DNA of 64,000 nucleotides, from NCBI GenBank assembly GCA_003254905.1, contig QANU01056703.1, forward strand, positions 455,166 to 519,165, written 5' to 3'. The position numbers and the translations under genes were made by a program. The DNA comes from Nissolia schottii. Lineage: Eukaryota; Streptophyta; Magnoliopsida; Fabales; Fabaceae. Of this stretch, positions 1-18,600 are shown piece by piece. The notes beneath the pieces are model-generated. The model was not told where the DNA came from. It was given only the letters and a program-made list of their open reading frames with translations, and ran no database searches. Every line of letters starts with the position of its first letter. The first letter of the stretch is position 1.

Positions 1-236
1 AAAAAAAAAACAGGTCGGGTCATGGGTTGGACCGGGTTTAAGGGCCATTGGAGGTGAACCGGGTTATGCCACGTGGCGAGTCCCGTCCGCGGAGCTAACT
101 GACACGTCATCACCGTCAGATCCCAAACGTTAACAGGGACCAAAATCAAACTATCAAATTTTGTAGGGACTAAAATCTGCATAGAGGGATTAAAATCAAA
201 CTTTCACAAATTACAGGGACAAAAAACTTAATTAAC
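1..236. repeat. End of a legume-type interspersed repeat
   Basis: The segment carries repeated phrases of the type GGGACTAAAATCAAACT, a GACACGTCA/CCACGTGG portion and the terminal TTAATTAA-like edge near 230. The same signature occurs in the opposite orientation at about 34803-35035, including the CCACGTGGCATAACCC and CATGACCCGACC stretches. The two are therefore copies of one dispersed element in inverted orientation. The left copy runs off the window, so its other end is not seen. It sits in intron 4 of the alkenal reductase gene. No coding content is visible and the class is not established. Confidence 0.6.
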
Positions 237-444
237 CCAAACAAGAATCAAAATGTTAGCTAAATAATTCATATGATGGGATGAAAAACATTTTAACTTT
301 TTGAAAGATCATTTTTGCGCTTTTTATAGAAAAAGAGAAAGAAAAAAAAGAGCAAGGACGGAAACCAAAGAAGAGATTTTACAAGGGCCACAACCGAAAA
401 AAATTGTATATATTTTTGTGACCAAAAGCATGATAGGCCATCTA

Positions 445-6627
<6,183 letters not shown>

Positions 6628-8478
6628 GTTAATTAATTAGCTCAAGTTTGGTCTCAATTCAGTTTAGATAAGAAGAAAATGAAGCGCAGGAGAATTTACG
6701 GAGGGGACTAAAACGAAAGACTAGTGAGATCACGATGAGGATTTGAAAATGACATTAGCAAATAATGGAGTTTAGCAAATAATGGAGTTGCTTGCGTGGA
6801 ACTTTTTTTTTTTCTTTCTTTCCTTCAATAATGTTGGCTTTTTATCAAAGAGTTCAGGGCAATACAGAAAAGTAACATGGGCAAAAGAAAAAATGTGTCA
6901 GCTCAGCTGTATAATATAAATGATGACTCTACTTTTCATTTTAAAAATTAGAGAAAAATAATTATTCATGTAAATGACTTTACTTTGTTTTCGGTGTTCA
7001 TCCATAATAAAAGTAGTTTAAGTGTGCACCCATTTTGTTTATATGCAAACATTATGTATGATTTCAAACATTATGCCCAAACACAACATCTGTCTGTATG
7101 AAGGAATACCCACAAAATAAATAACTTGTTACTATGGGTTTTTTGAGGTGAACATTGAATATACATGAACATGCACACCTGGAACGTAAACAATAACTTT
7201 ATCTCAGCCATTTTTTCACAACCTACATTTTCAAATCACAACCTAAAGTTATAGTGCATGATATCAAAAACCACGAAATCTTGGAAAATAACAACACAAC
7301 CATAGCAAATCCATAAGTTTTATAATCAAAAGCCACTAAGTTTTGGCACCACATTAAACATTAAAATAAAAACAATCAAAGCAAATCTTGAAGCCCATGA
7401 TCATCATATTCTTCATCTTCTATGTGATTTTCTCCAACTTCATTAGCATTTCCTTACATAAGTCTATCAAATTCAAAGTATCTATGAGGTCTCTGTTACC
7501 TTCTCCCAGGGCCAAGTCGACATCATTTGGATTATATACGCCATCTAAATCTTCTATTACATCATTATCATCATCCACAATTCATGCTTCACCATAATTT
7601 AAATCATCAAGATTGCAATCAATATCAAAAAATTTTTTAGTTTGCTTATTTTAGCCCAATTTTAAATTAGCCATCACAAACACAACATCATTCATTGTAT
7701 TTGTTTCAAATTTCTCCTCTTTGTGTGGATATAAATAAATGGAAAACCAATAAAATAAAAAGTGACAATTGATAACTAGTTGTAATTCTTTGATTGGATG
7801 TTGAAAAGAAAATAAGAGGAAAGAAAATGGAAAAAAAGAAAGTGGGAAGAAAGAAAATAGAGAGAAAATATAATATTTGAATGAAGAGAAATTAGGAGAA
7901 AAATAAGTTGAAAGAAAATGAGAATTATATAAAATTACATGTGTAACCTTATTGTATAATAAAGGGTATAAAATATATATTTTACATCAAATATCTATTG
8001 CAACAATAAAGCACAGTTCACAATTTTTCATAAAGGTCTTACTTTCATGTATGAAAGAAAAAGAAAAACGCTCACATCTTTGTCAAATCTCAGTTAATGG
8101 CCGTTGAAATAAGTAGAAAGGCATTCTTGGATTGCAACGGTGAAGGGAGGGATAATATGGAAAAAAATAAAATTTGACCCCCTTCTTCCTCTAGTTTTCT
8201 TCGCACACGTGGGGAGAATTTTTTTAGTGGGACCGACCAGTTAAGTTTTCTTTCCACCTTAATTTTTTATCCGCAACCAAACAAAGGATAATGTCATTTT
8301 TTACCCATTTTCTTTTCGCTCATATTCTTTCCATTCATTTTCTATCAAAACATAGTATAATAGTAGTAGTATTTTATTGAAAAGTTAGTTTTTTCATTCT
8401 CTAATACATTCAAAAGTTGTACAAATTTATAAAATTTACTATTCTTGGTTTTTTAACCAATGTTCTTAGAACTATTGG
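6628..8478. other. Intergenic region upstream of the reductase gene
   Basis: Holds the 5' flank and presumed promoter of the minus-strand reductase gene and AT-rich spacer. At 7390-7620 a minus-strand stretch gives an aspartate-rich open sequence (for example LDGVYNPNDVDLALGEG) interrupted by stops; it could be the remnant of a transposase or other gene, but I do not recognise it. A purine-rich stretch lies at 7800-7920. No intact gene is seen. Confidence 0.5.
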
Positions 8479-9330
8479 ATGATTAAATTAAGAGTATTTT
8501 TAGAGTCTTTAACCAGGGACATAAGCTTTAAAGTTGAAACAGAAGTTGATTGTGAATATTTTAATAATTTAGTTTCAAGGTCGTTTTTCTGTCGTTCAAG
8601 CACTAAGAGTGGTTATTTCTTGATGCATGATTTAGCAACATTCCTTGGCGAAGAGTTCTATTTTAGATCAGAAGAACTTGGGAAAGAAACCAAGATTAGT
8701 GCCAGGACTCGTCATTTCCAATCTCAGAAAACTTTGACGCTTTTGACAGAGTTAAATTTCTCAGGACATTTTTGCCAATTAAATATAAAGATACTCCATT
8801 CAACAATGACATTTAAGTATCTTGATGCACTACCTGATTCAATTGGTGAGTCGATCCATTTGCGTTATTTAGACCTCTCTTGGACAAGGATAAAGACATT
8901 ACCGGAGTCACTGTGTAATTTGTACAATTTACAAACGTTAAAGATGGATATACTTGACAAGCTTACAGAGGGGTACCAGGTTTCCGGATTGGGATGGAAA
9001 AATATGCTAACTCTATCTAACTGTGAGAATTGTTGTATGCTTTTACTCAACTGAAGTACCTTGGAGTATGGCGTTGTCCTAGGTTGAGGGGAGATTTGCC
9101 TGCTCAACTTCCTGCTTTAGAGGAGCTTACGATTTGATTTACGGTCTCCCAAGGGCTCGCGCCATTCGCCTATTGGAGATACGTGAAAGCAAGGTCCTAT
9201 TGGTGTACAAGGCTGTATGAGCACACCACTGAACTGTACTGACAGAGCAGAAGATTTTGTTTAGCAGTTTGAGGCTGAAGATTATCCAAGAAGAGATAAC
9301 ATTTCCGCTCTCCAACATTTCTAAGTAACT
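8479..9330 (+). pseudogene. CC-NBS-LRR (RPP13-like) resistance-gene fragment
   Basis: A 191-residue frame starting at 8479 corresponds to the region between the NB-ARC C-terminus and the first leucine-rich repeats of a plant intracellular immune receptor. It contains the MHD-type motif (FLMHDLATFLGEEFYFR) near residue 50, the ARTRHFQ segment, and LRR units such as LPDSIGESIHLRYLDLSWTR and LPESLCNLYNLQTLKM. There is no P-loop, kinase-2 or coiled coil upstream. Downstream the match jumps frames (LKYLGVWRCPRLRGDLP at 9050-9120, then LEIRESKVLL near 9170) and reaches stops. It is therefore a truncated, frameshifted relic, not a working receptor. No neighbouring NLR genes are visible in the window. 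Confidence 0.85.
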
Positions 9331-11675
9331 TGTGGTTCAAAAATTAGTGTTTCCTGTTTCGAAGAGGATACAAGGGAGTAATCTGCTTAGCAACTTTCAA
9401 TTTAGTACATATTCTAATCACTTGCTAAAACTAACTGGCTTTGCTTTCTAAGATTTTAATAGCAGATTCTAGAATCAAACAACCATCATGCATTTGTGCC
9501 CTTGTGTAGCAATTAGATTTTTGTCTTGAGACAGAATAGACAGAGACATTGGGGACAAAAGCATGTTTGGAAAAGGAGACAGTGACAAGAAAATTGTCCC
9601 TCTCTCAAGATGATTTTTAAATTAATTTGTGTATGATTTTAAAGCTAATTTCTGTACCTCAAAAGAATGGATATGGGAGACGCGTCTTAGTGTCCCACTG
9701 TCTCCATCTCCATGGACAGGAACCAAACGCTACTTGTAAACCATATGAAAAAAAATAATAGATGGTGCTCATCTGTTCTTGGTTAAGAGTCACATTTTCT
9801 GGTGGCCGTTTTAAATCAAGTGTGCCTTATCTATTTGTTATTTGCCGTGTAAATCTACGTTCTCTGCTTTTGTTGTATGCACTTGTATACAATATAAGAA
9901 GAAAGGTTTCATCCTGCGATTTGCAATGTACTAATGTTCATAAAACAAACATACATGCATCACGTGATTTCACCTTTTTTTTTTTTTTTATCAAGACCAT
10001 GTTGTTAATTTGGAAAAATTAATTTGGACGCAGTGAAGGTGAGGTAGGCAACATACCGTGGATTTCAAGGAACTTCTGCAGATGACAATGCAATTAATCT
10101 TGTACTGCAGCTCACCAGGTTGTTTCAACCTTGTATTTGATCAAATTAACATCTTGTCTTCTCAACCAGGAAAGAAGGCGCATGCTTCTTGCAACAATGC
10201 CCATGGAATAGTTAGATCTGCTATTCCAAGTGTTTCATTCCCTTTAAAATAAAATGGTTAGTAAATACTAAATACTCAGATATGTAAACTGTCGAAGTAT
10301 ATCATTGATCAAGTTGGTACGGCAATAGAAATTTTGCTTTCAAATTAGTTGGAGTTTGATGTGCTACGAACATTAGAAGTTTGGGGGAAAAAAAACATAT
10401 TTTGCTTGCATCCATCACTACGGATATTAGTAGCTTGGGCAAAAAGAAATGGTGATATCTCACTTACTTCATGGGATAAATACCTCATGCTACATAATTT
10501 ATCCATCTATATATTATAATATATAAATTCTAATACAATACTCTATACAACTACCACATCAACTTATCTCAATAGTTGGCAGCTTCTCCCACACCCTTTT
10601 CCTCCATTCCCTTTTACTGCAACTCACTTCCTCACAATAAACCCAAATTCATAACCCCAAACTCTATCTTTTTTGGTAACTCCCTTCACAATAAACTTTT
10701 TGTAACCTCCCTCATCTCAACAATTACTACTTATTTATTTTCCTAATTCACCTACCTATGTCACCCCTACCATACACCTCTCACAATTATCAAAATTTTA
10801 ACTTTCATCTTAGTATAATTCACACCGTCTCCATCCTTTTTAATGGAAAGCTACCACCCCTTCACCCTCACCTTTCACATCTAACACCCACCTGTCACTC
10901 TAACATTTGCCATGGACTCTTAACTAACATTGTTTGATTGAGTAACCATCTAAAGTTTCATTTGATCCATGTGTTTTGTTAGTTGTGGTGGTTCACCATT
11001 TGAGTAACCATGCGTCTTGGTGCGAGTAGTGGTGGCTGACACCAGAGGATTCGATAATTTATGATTTACCCCAGCAAGATATGAGACGCAATTATAGGAA
11101 TGGATTTGATATAGATTAAAAAAATGAATAACTTTCATGGAAACAAGATTTCAAATTTGTAAATGCACTAACTCAAATGTTGTAGTGGCTAATTATTCGA
11201 GATTTGAGGAACCGCTATAGTAAAAATCGGTCTAGAGTATTTTTAATGAATAATGGATTGGTCTTGGAGTGTTGATTGCCAAAGTGACAGAGTTTCCAAT
11301 TCTAAAGGCATTTATTTTTATTGATTTGCAAATATTATGCATCTAAATGAGGGGATAAGGGTTAGAAATTAAGTTAGTCATTGTTGCTTTTGTAGTTTAA
11401 TTGTGGTGTGTACATCTTATTCATGTGTGGCATGACTCATTTCTTTCAATCAATACTTGATTTTAGTTGGTACATTAGTGACACTAGCATTTACAAAAAA
11501 AAAAAAAAAANAAAAAAAAAAAAACTGTGACACTAAGATTTGAACTTCTAACTTCATGCAAACTACTCAAATCTTTCGCGACACCATTCCTAATAGCTTT
11601 CAGTCAAGATTGAGTGTTGATTTCATTATTTATGAAAAAAATATACTAAAATAATGTATAACATAATATATATAT

Positions 11676-11717
<42 letters not shown>

Positions 11718-12690
11718 CTAAGTAATTTTATCTTCCGCACACTGTCCGAGTCTAAATATAGTTTTTGATAATTTTTACAACTAAATTCATTAAATTTTGT
11801 TATTATTTCATGTTCTATATGATCATAATAAACTTTTCATTAGTTAAATAACAGTCAACTTATGAATTTCAAGTTTTATTAAATATATTTTTGTAGCATA
11901 ATAGATTTTTAAAATATTTTAATATTTTTTTAATAATAGGTAAATTCGTACGAGTTTACGATATGAATTTATGGAAGCTCCACGAATTTACTTAAACTCT
12001 CAAGTTTGATAACCTTGACCACCACCACTACAACCACCACCGCTTTTGCCACACCACAATCACTGTCACTAGTGCTACCACCATTGTTGTCACCAACCCG
12101 CCCACCAATGCCACTACCACCATCATTGTCATCAGCACTGCCGCTACCACTACCTCCACCATCACTAATGCATTTAATAGTAGAGTTTCATTTCAAATTT
12201 ACTTCTCGTAAAATTAATAAGCAACTTCAAAATTACTTCCACCAAATGTAATTTCAGATAGTTAAGTTTGAAAAAATACAAATGAAAGCCAAGCACAAAC
12301 TCAGTCATCCTCAATTTCATTCCACTAAAATTACGTTTTATTAGCCCAAACTGTAAAACAAACAGGCTCGATCAATACAACTTAGACGAATGCTTAGAAT
12401 ATATGATAGATGGATGATGATACACTTGGCCAATCATGTCATACTTCTAGACTTTAAAGTGCTGCTAAGCATTAAAGTTACTGCAAATTGATATGATTCT
12501 ATAAATGAATGCATATACAGGTACTAGAAGGAGCTACGCTGTCAGTATAAAATACAAAGTTACATTTTCGTTGAGAAAATTTGGCATTGATTTGAGTTTT
12601 ATCAGAAGAAAGGAGACCAAAGGAAGGAAAGAAAAGGGAATCAATATAAACAAATTATTGAGCACATCAAGAAGCAATTTGAAAACATCC
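9331..12690. other. Intergenic spacer with low-complexity tracts
   Basis: No gene could be supported. The stretch holds a G-depleted, pyrimidine/A-rich block at about 10500-10920, a poly-A run with one N at 11498-11523, a (TA)n microsatellite at about 11667-11713, one end of a GAGTTTAC-type element (11850-12014) and an (ACC)n-like trinucleotide tract at 12017-12170. Short open frames at 9762-10252 have no recognisable similarity. Confidence 0.6.
11850..12014. mobile_element. Truncated copy of the GAGTTTAC / TTTGATAACC element family
   Basis: Contains the family signature in order: ATGAATTTCAAGTTTTATT, an A/T-rich block, CGTACGAGTTTACGAT, a CTCCACGA block and the terminal CAAGTTTGATAACC. The same order is found at 51633-51925 and, inverted, at 62842-63867. 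Only one terminus is evident here. Confidence 0.6.
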
Positions 12691-15600
12691 TCATATCTGA
12701 TTCCTTCTGCTTAATATCCTACAAATAAGTTGTCCAAGTTCTTCACCACAATCTTCCTGTACATGATGACCTGCCTGCAAAGGTGCAAGAAGATAATTGT
12801 ACCTTTTCTAGACATACGCTGTTAACGAGTGAAGACAAACAGGAAGAGAATTAGCGAAGAGTCCATTTAGGTACTCATCCACATAGTATAAAATGAAGAA
12901 ACAATTCCAGGTTGAATTTTAGAATTATTATGCTAACATTGTGTAAGAACTGGGATCGGCTGATCTGATTAAATAATGCTTAAGAGAATTAATTAACAGT
13001 CCCGCAATCCCGGGGGGGATTAACGAGCAAAACAGCACACAATAGATAATAACTGAATTGAATAATTGATTATAATGATAATAGAAATAGTCCTGGGAGT
13101 TTAGGATCCCTTGGTCCTCTTAGTTCTAGCCTAATTTCCTGAATACCCAAACCCTTCCCCTAAAGGTCTCACTTATAGCCACTTGTGAGAGAGAATCATG
13201 GGTTGGGTAAAATCTTATCTCCTACTCCTAACTACCTTATCTTATCATTCCTAACTACTAGATTTCAATAATTCAAATGCTAATCTAAATAAATAATTCA
13301 AATCCTAATCTAATTAATTAATACTAATAATTCAAATCCTAAATTAATTAATTACGGTGTCAAGGTATGTAACAATACCCTCCCCTTCAAAATTCACCTT
13401 GTCCTCAAGGTGGAAAGATGGAAAGGCTGCTTGGATCTCTGTCGCTAGCTCCCAAGAATTTTCGAAGTCAGGGAGGTTCTTCTTGCTGGATTGTGTCTTC
13501 TTTCTCCGTTTCTTCCCCCCGTTCATCCTCTAAGAGCAGGATCTGGTAGTGCTTCATGGAGCAACGGTGATCTTGCCCCCATTTTTCTCCACAACGAAAA
13601 CAGAGACCTTTTCTTTGCCTTTCTGTCCATTCCTCATTAGACAGCCGGCGTGTATTCACCGGCCTGGGGTTCCCTGAGGGCGCTGCACTTCCTCCAAAAA
13701 TGGGAACAAGTCTGTTCCCTGCCGTAGACACGGTGGACCTCTGGTTGGTCTGGTGCCCGGATTCTGCGCGTGTTCCCCCTCCGTTATCGGGCGGCCGGGT
13801 GGATCCTGCAGGTTTGGAAAAGAATGACCCCGCGGAGGGTCCTCCGCTAGTGCCGCTGTGTCTGGTTCCTGGATCCCAACTCCGGCTTCCGGAATTTAGA
13901 CTTGACTCCTTCCATGCCTGATTCCGCCATTCTATGGCCATAGCCTTGTCCATCAAGGCCGGCAAATTGTCGAACCTCGCAACCTCAATCTCTGCCTGAA
14001 TTTCTCTTTTCAGTCCATTGGCAAAGATGCAGAGTAATGCCTCTGTTCCCAAGCTCTTGTGAGACCTAGCTGCGGCCTCAAATTCTCTCCTATACCTCGC
14101 TACACCTTCCACTTGTCTCACCTCCAGTAGGGGCGCCAAAGGGTTGAGGGCGGCTCCAGGTTGGAACCGTTTGAGCAGGTCTGCTCAAAACTATTCCCAA
14201 CTGAGTGAAGGGGTGTGTTCCTCCCACCATTCCATCCAGGTGAGGGCTTCACCTTCCAATGCTAGGGCAACGATATCCATTCGATCTTGGGAGGCTGCTT
14301 GTGTCACTCTGAAGTATCTATCCATCTTAACCAGCCATTCTGATGCTCCCTCCCCCACAAAAATCGGAACTTCCAATTTCCGCGTGGCTTCAAAACGCCG
14401 GGGTTCCGGCTCCGCTCTCTCGTCCCTCCCTTCTCCTTCCCCTTCGCTTGAACCTTTTTCCTCATTCCCCTGATTGACGCTCGGTTGCAGTGGCGGCATC
14501 CTGTCTAGCAGCTGTTGCAGAAGGGCCGTGTGGTGAGCATGGGACTCTCTCAACTGCTCCATCTGTCTCTCCAAATTGTCCAGCATAGCCTCCATGCCTG
14601 CGCGCGTGGAAACCATACACCGTTCGCCAAGGATCTATGCTCTGATACCAGTTGTAAGAACTGGTATCTGCGATTCTGGTTTAGGTAATGCTTAAGAGAA
14701 TTAATTAACAGTCCAGCAATTCCAGAGGGGGGATTAACCGAGCAAAACAGCACACAATAGATAATAACTGAATTGAATAATTGATGATAATGATAATAGA
14801 AATAGTCCTGGGAGTTTAGGATCCCTTGGTCCTCCTAGTTCTAGCCTAATTTCCTGAATACCTAAACCCTTCCCCTAAAGGTCTCACTTATAGCCACTTG
14901 TGAGAGAGAATCATGGGTTGGGTAAAATCTTATCTCCTACTCCTAACTACCTTATCTTATCAATCCTAACTACTAGATTTCAATAATTCAAATGCTGATC
15001 TAAATAAATAATTCAAATCCTAATCTAATTAATTAATACTAATAATTCAAATCCTAAATTAATTAATTACGGTGTCAAGGTATGTAACACATTGTTACGA
15101 GAAAAAGAACTCTGATTTATGAAGAAAGTCTACAAGTGCAACCAAAGATTAACCCTATCCCAAGTTGAATTAAGTACCCTTAAAGATTCTAGCATTCCTT
15201 TCTAGCTATAAACACTAGAGAATCTAAAAGACTAAGCACTGTCAAAAGATCTTAGCTTCTCTATGAGAGGAAAAACCTATGAAATCAATAAGGAGAAATT
15301 GGTGCAAATTCATAACAACCACCACTAAGTCTTGTCCTACTAAAGTAGTGTTGACAATATGGATCAGTCTGCATTATAATGGCCTATTGTAAATCATGTC
15401 TACCCTATCCTTTCATAAAAATGCGAGCACCCTGGCTTATTTTTCGAGTAAACCTTCAAATTCGTCCCAAGAGTTGTCAACATTGGTCAAGTTCATCCTC
15501 ATGTTATGCAAATGGTCAAATTAGTCACTGTTGCCAAAAGTCAGTCAAGTTAATCCCTCGGAGGAACTAATTTAACTGATGTTGAAGGACTAACTTGACC

Positions 15601-18600
15601 AAATTTTGACAATTTCAAGCACTAATATAACTTTCTATAATCTGGGGACGAACTTGATCGATGCTAACAACTTTAAGGACGAATTTGAAGGTTTACTCCT
15701 TATGTTTCAAGACAACTAGGTGTCACTACCGTAGCTATTACTCATTTGACAATGTACTTGAACTGTATAGCGCATTATTTTTACATGAAATGATCTAACA
15801 ATAACACTACCACATCTCTGATCCCATATCATAAAGATTCAACAAAATTTTAGGTTAGTTGTTGACTACCTAACACAACCTTCCTCTTTTATCTAGGCTA
15901 GGAACCGAATACGTAAAGATTTGCAATAAAGCACAATATAGGTAGAGTTTGGTGAGAATCCATAACATGCTTCAAAAACCCTCCAAACTGCATATTCCAA
16001 AGAAAAGTTGCTACAGAACAATGCAAACAGAGATGAGCCCCAATTTCTGAAATAGAATAGCACATTATATACATGCTTGGTAGTAAGAGGTTTATGCTTC
16101 TATAACATGTCATTAGTGTTACTGTTAAGAACTACAATATCTGTGATGACCCATGCTCAAGAGGACGCTGCATGTTGGGGGCACGCTGTAGTGGTTCGGT
16201 GGTTTTCTCCCACTGACTTTGCGTAGCTTGGGGGAAGTTTTCCTCCCCGTATAAATAGAGACTCTCCAGTAGAGCTTCAGATGCTAATTCCTTCAGAGTG
16301 CTTACGGTTCCATCCAGTGTTAGGACTTTTGCTCAAGTTTTCTTTGTGAAAACGCAGTGTCTTCACTTAGGGTAGGTTTTTAGTCTTTTTAGGGCGGCTT
16401 AGGGTAGTAGGCTTCGGTGCCACTACTGTGGTAGTGGTGACGCTATGGCGGTTCACGACTGCCGTAGCGATGCCGGTTTGCCATAGCGATGCCTACTCGC
16501 TACAGCGACACCCTCCAGTGGTAGTTTTCCTTTAGTTTATGTGTTTTCTCATAGAGTGATGTTTGTTGGCTAATTCAAGTGTTAACGCTATGCCATGTGA
16601 AGCTTCCAGTGTAGTGCTCCTCAGTCTTCGTCCTTTCCAGTGGAGGTCCTGATGTGTCGAATGGTTTATACCATGCGTTGTTGTTCAATCAAGTTAGTTG
16701 TGTTTTATTTATTTATTTAGTTCAGTTAATTATGTATTTAATTATTTAATTATTTATATTCAGTATTGCTTAGTAACTGCATGCGTAAGTTTAGGTAGAA
16801 ACTTATATACTAAGGTAGGATATGTTAGGATGATGCTAACACCTCCATAATTATTAGTAACATAGGTTATACAAATATAACAAGTAATTCAGTATGTAAG
16901 TGCTATAGTTAGATCACTAAGATAATTAATTTCATAATTAATTTATTAGGTGAATCCTAGGATGGCAGACTTAGGGTTCTATAATAGTTAGATCAATTGT
17001 ATAGTATCAATACATTTGCACAAGTCTAACATACTCGGTAAGTCCTATCCCTGAATTTAGCGTATCCACAAACTCAGCCATCCAACACAGTTCCCACAAT
17101 TACAAGATAGTCGAGAAATAGTAACCAGCATAGATACGCCAATGTACCTGATAGTTCCAAGATAGTTAGTTGGCTTAGTGATAACCGTCAATAAACCCCA
17201 ACAGTGAGCCTGTATAAGTTAGCTTAGAATATACCCAATAGACTGTTAGTAGTAAGTAGTCAACTGTAATAGGGTAGTTAGCAAGCACAATAGTACTCGC
17301 CATTAGTCTCAATAGTTAGTCAGTACAAAAGTAGCAACTAGTCGAGCGTAGATGTAGTAGACCAATAATAGTCGTATGACAGTTGACCAGTCCAGTCACG
17401 TCAGTTAGATTATAGTTAGGTAGTAGTTAGTTAGTGAGTCATCCCACTATAGCTAATGATCATAGGATAGTAGTAATCATATAGTTAGACAATGTAACCG
17501 TAGTAGAGTACTCAACCAATATAGACTTAGCCATAGCGTCAGAGGTCAAACTAGCCAATTAGTGTAGTTAAGTCGGGTCAGCCAGTCAATAGCGATAGGG
17601 TGGAGTCGTTGTACGATGCTAGAACCATCAATCAGTGTAATTGGCCTACAATAGTTAGTCGTCATAGGACCATAGCAAGCGTAGCCATAATAGATAGTAG
17701 CCAGTCAGCATGTAGGTCGTGGGACCAGGGTGAGGAGTAAGACTAGTTAGTCAATGTCACCAGCCAATGTAGTCAGCCCAGTCAACCGGTACAATCAGTT
17801 AGAGTAACCAGCAGTCATCCGTCAATTGTCAGCCAGTCAGTGATGCAAGCTGCAAGCCAGTCCTTGACCTCGTTAGATTATTTTGTTATAGTAGTCTAGA
17901 CTCTAAACAACTAAATAGCGCAACAAAGGAACTAGATGTGATAATCAGTATAATGAGTAACTCCAAGCATAACACTTAGATGTTAAGATAATAAATACAG
18001 TAAGCTAGATAATTCAGGTAGCTCAAGAAACGCAGCAGCTCTAGTAACCATATAGCCAATAATTCAGACAGAATAATGGATACAGGAATCAGTAGTAGGA
18101 TAGGATCACACCTAGATAAATAGAATTTTGATAGTTGAACAAGTGTTTGTTTGTGTGTAGCTTGTTATGTTTGTGGCCCAGTACAGACGGGACATGCAAG
18201 TTGTCCAAATACACCATAAGACCCGACATCGAGGTTGTGCCTTTATGATCATCTTGTTGGCACGAGTTTAGCGTACTCGATAAGTCCCAAATACAGGTTC
18301 AGCATACCCACAACTTCTCAGCTTACTATATAGGTTTAGCGTACCCTTTACTATACCGCAGGGACTTGTTCCAGCGAAGCAAGGATGAGGACCAATCTCT
18401 CCTTCACCAAGGATTGAGAATTAATCTCTCCTCGACCCCCTCATGGGGAGGCAGATAGATTTAGTATCAGTAGTCTGCGTGACATCTCAGTTTAGTTATC
18501 GGTGATCCGCATGACACCGCCATCTAACTACGTAGGTTGTGTAAATACACCGTAAGGCCTAATATACAGCTCAGTAGACTCAACAAGGGTCTTATTATCT

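Noticed and set aside
13468..14139. Gag frame considered as a host CCHC zinc-finger gene
   Set aside because: It lies between LTRs with primer site, polypurine tract and target duplication, so it belongs to a retrotransposon.
14639..14652. tRNA-like TGGTATCAGAGC considered as a tRNA gene remnant
   Set aside because: It is the retrotransposon primer-binding site adjacent to the LTR; no cloverleaf surrounds it.
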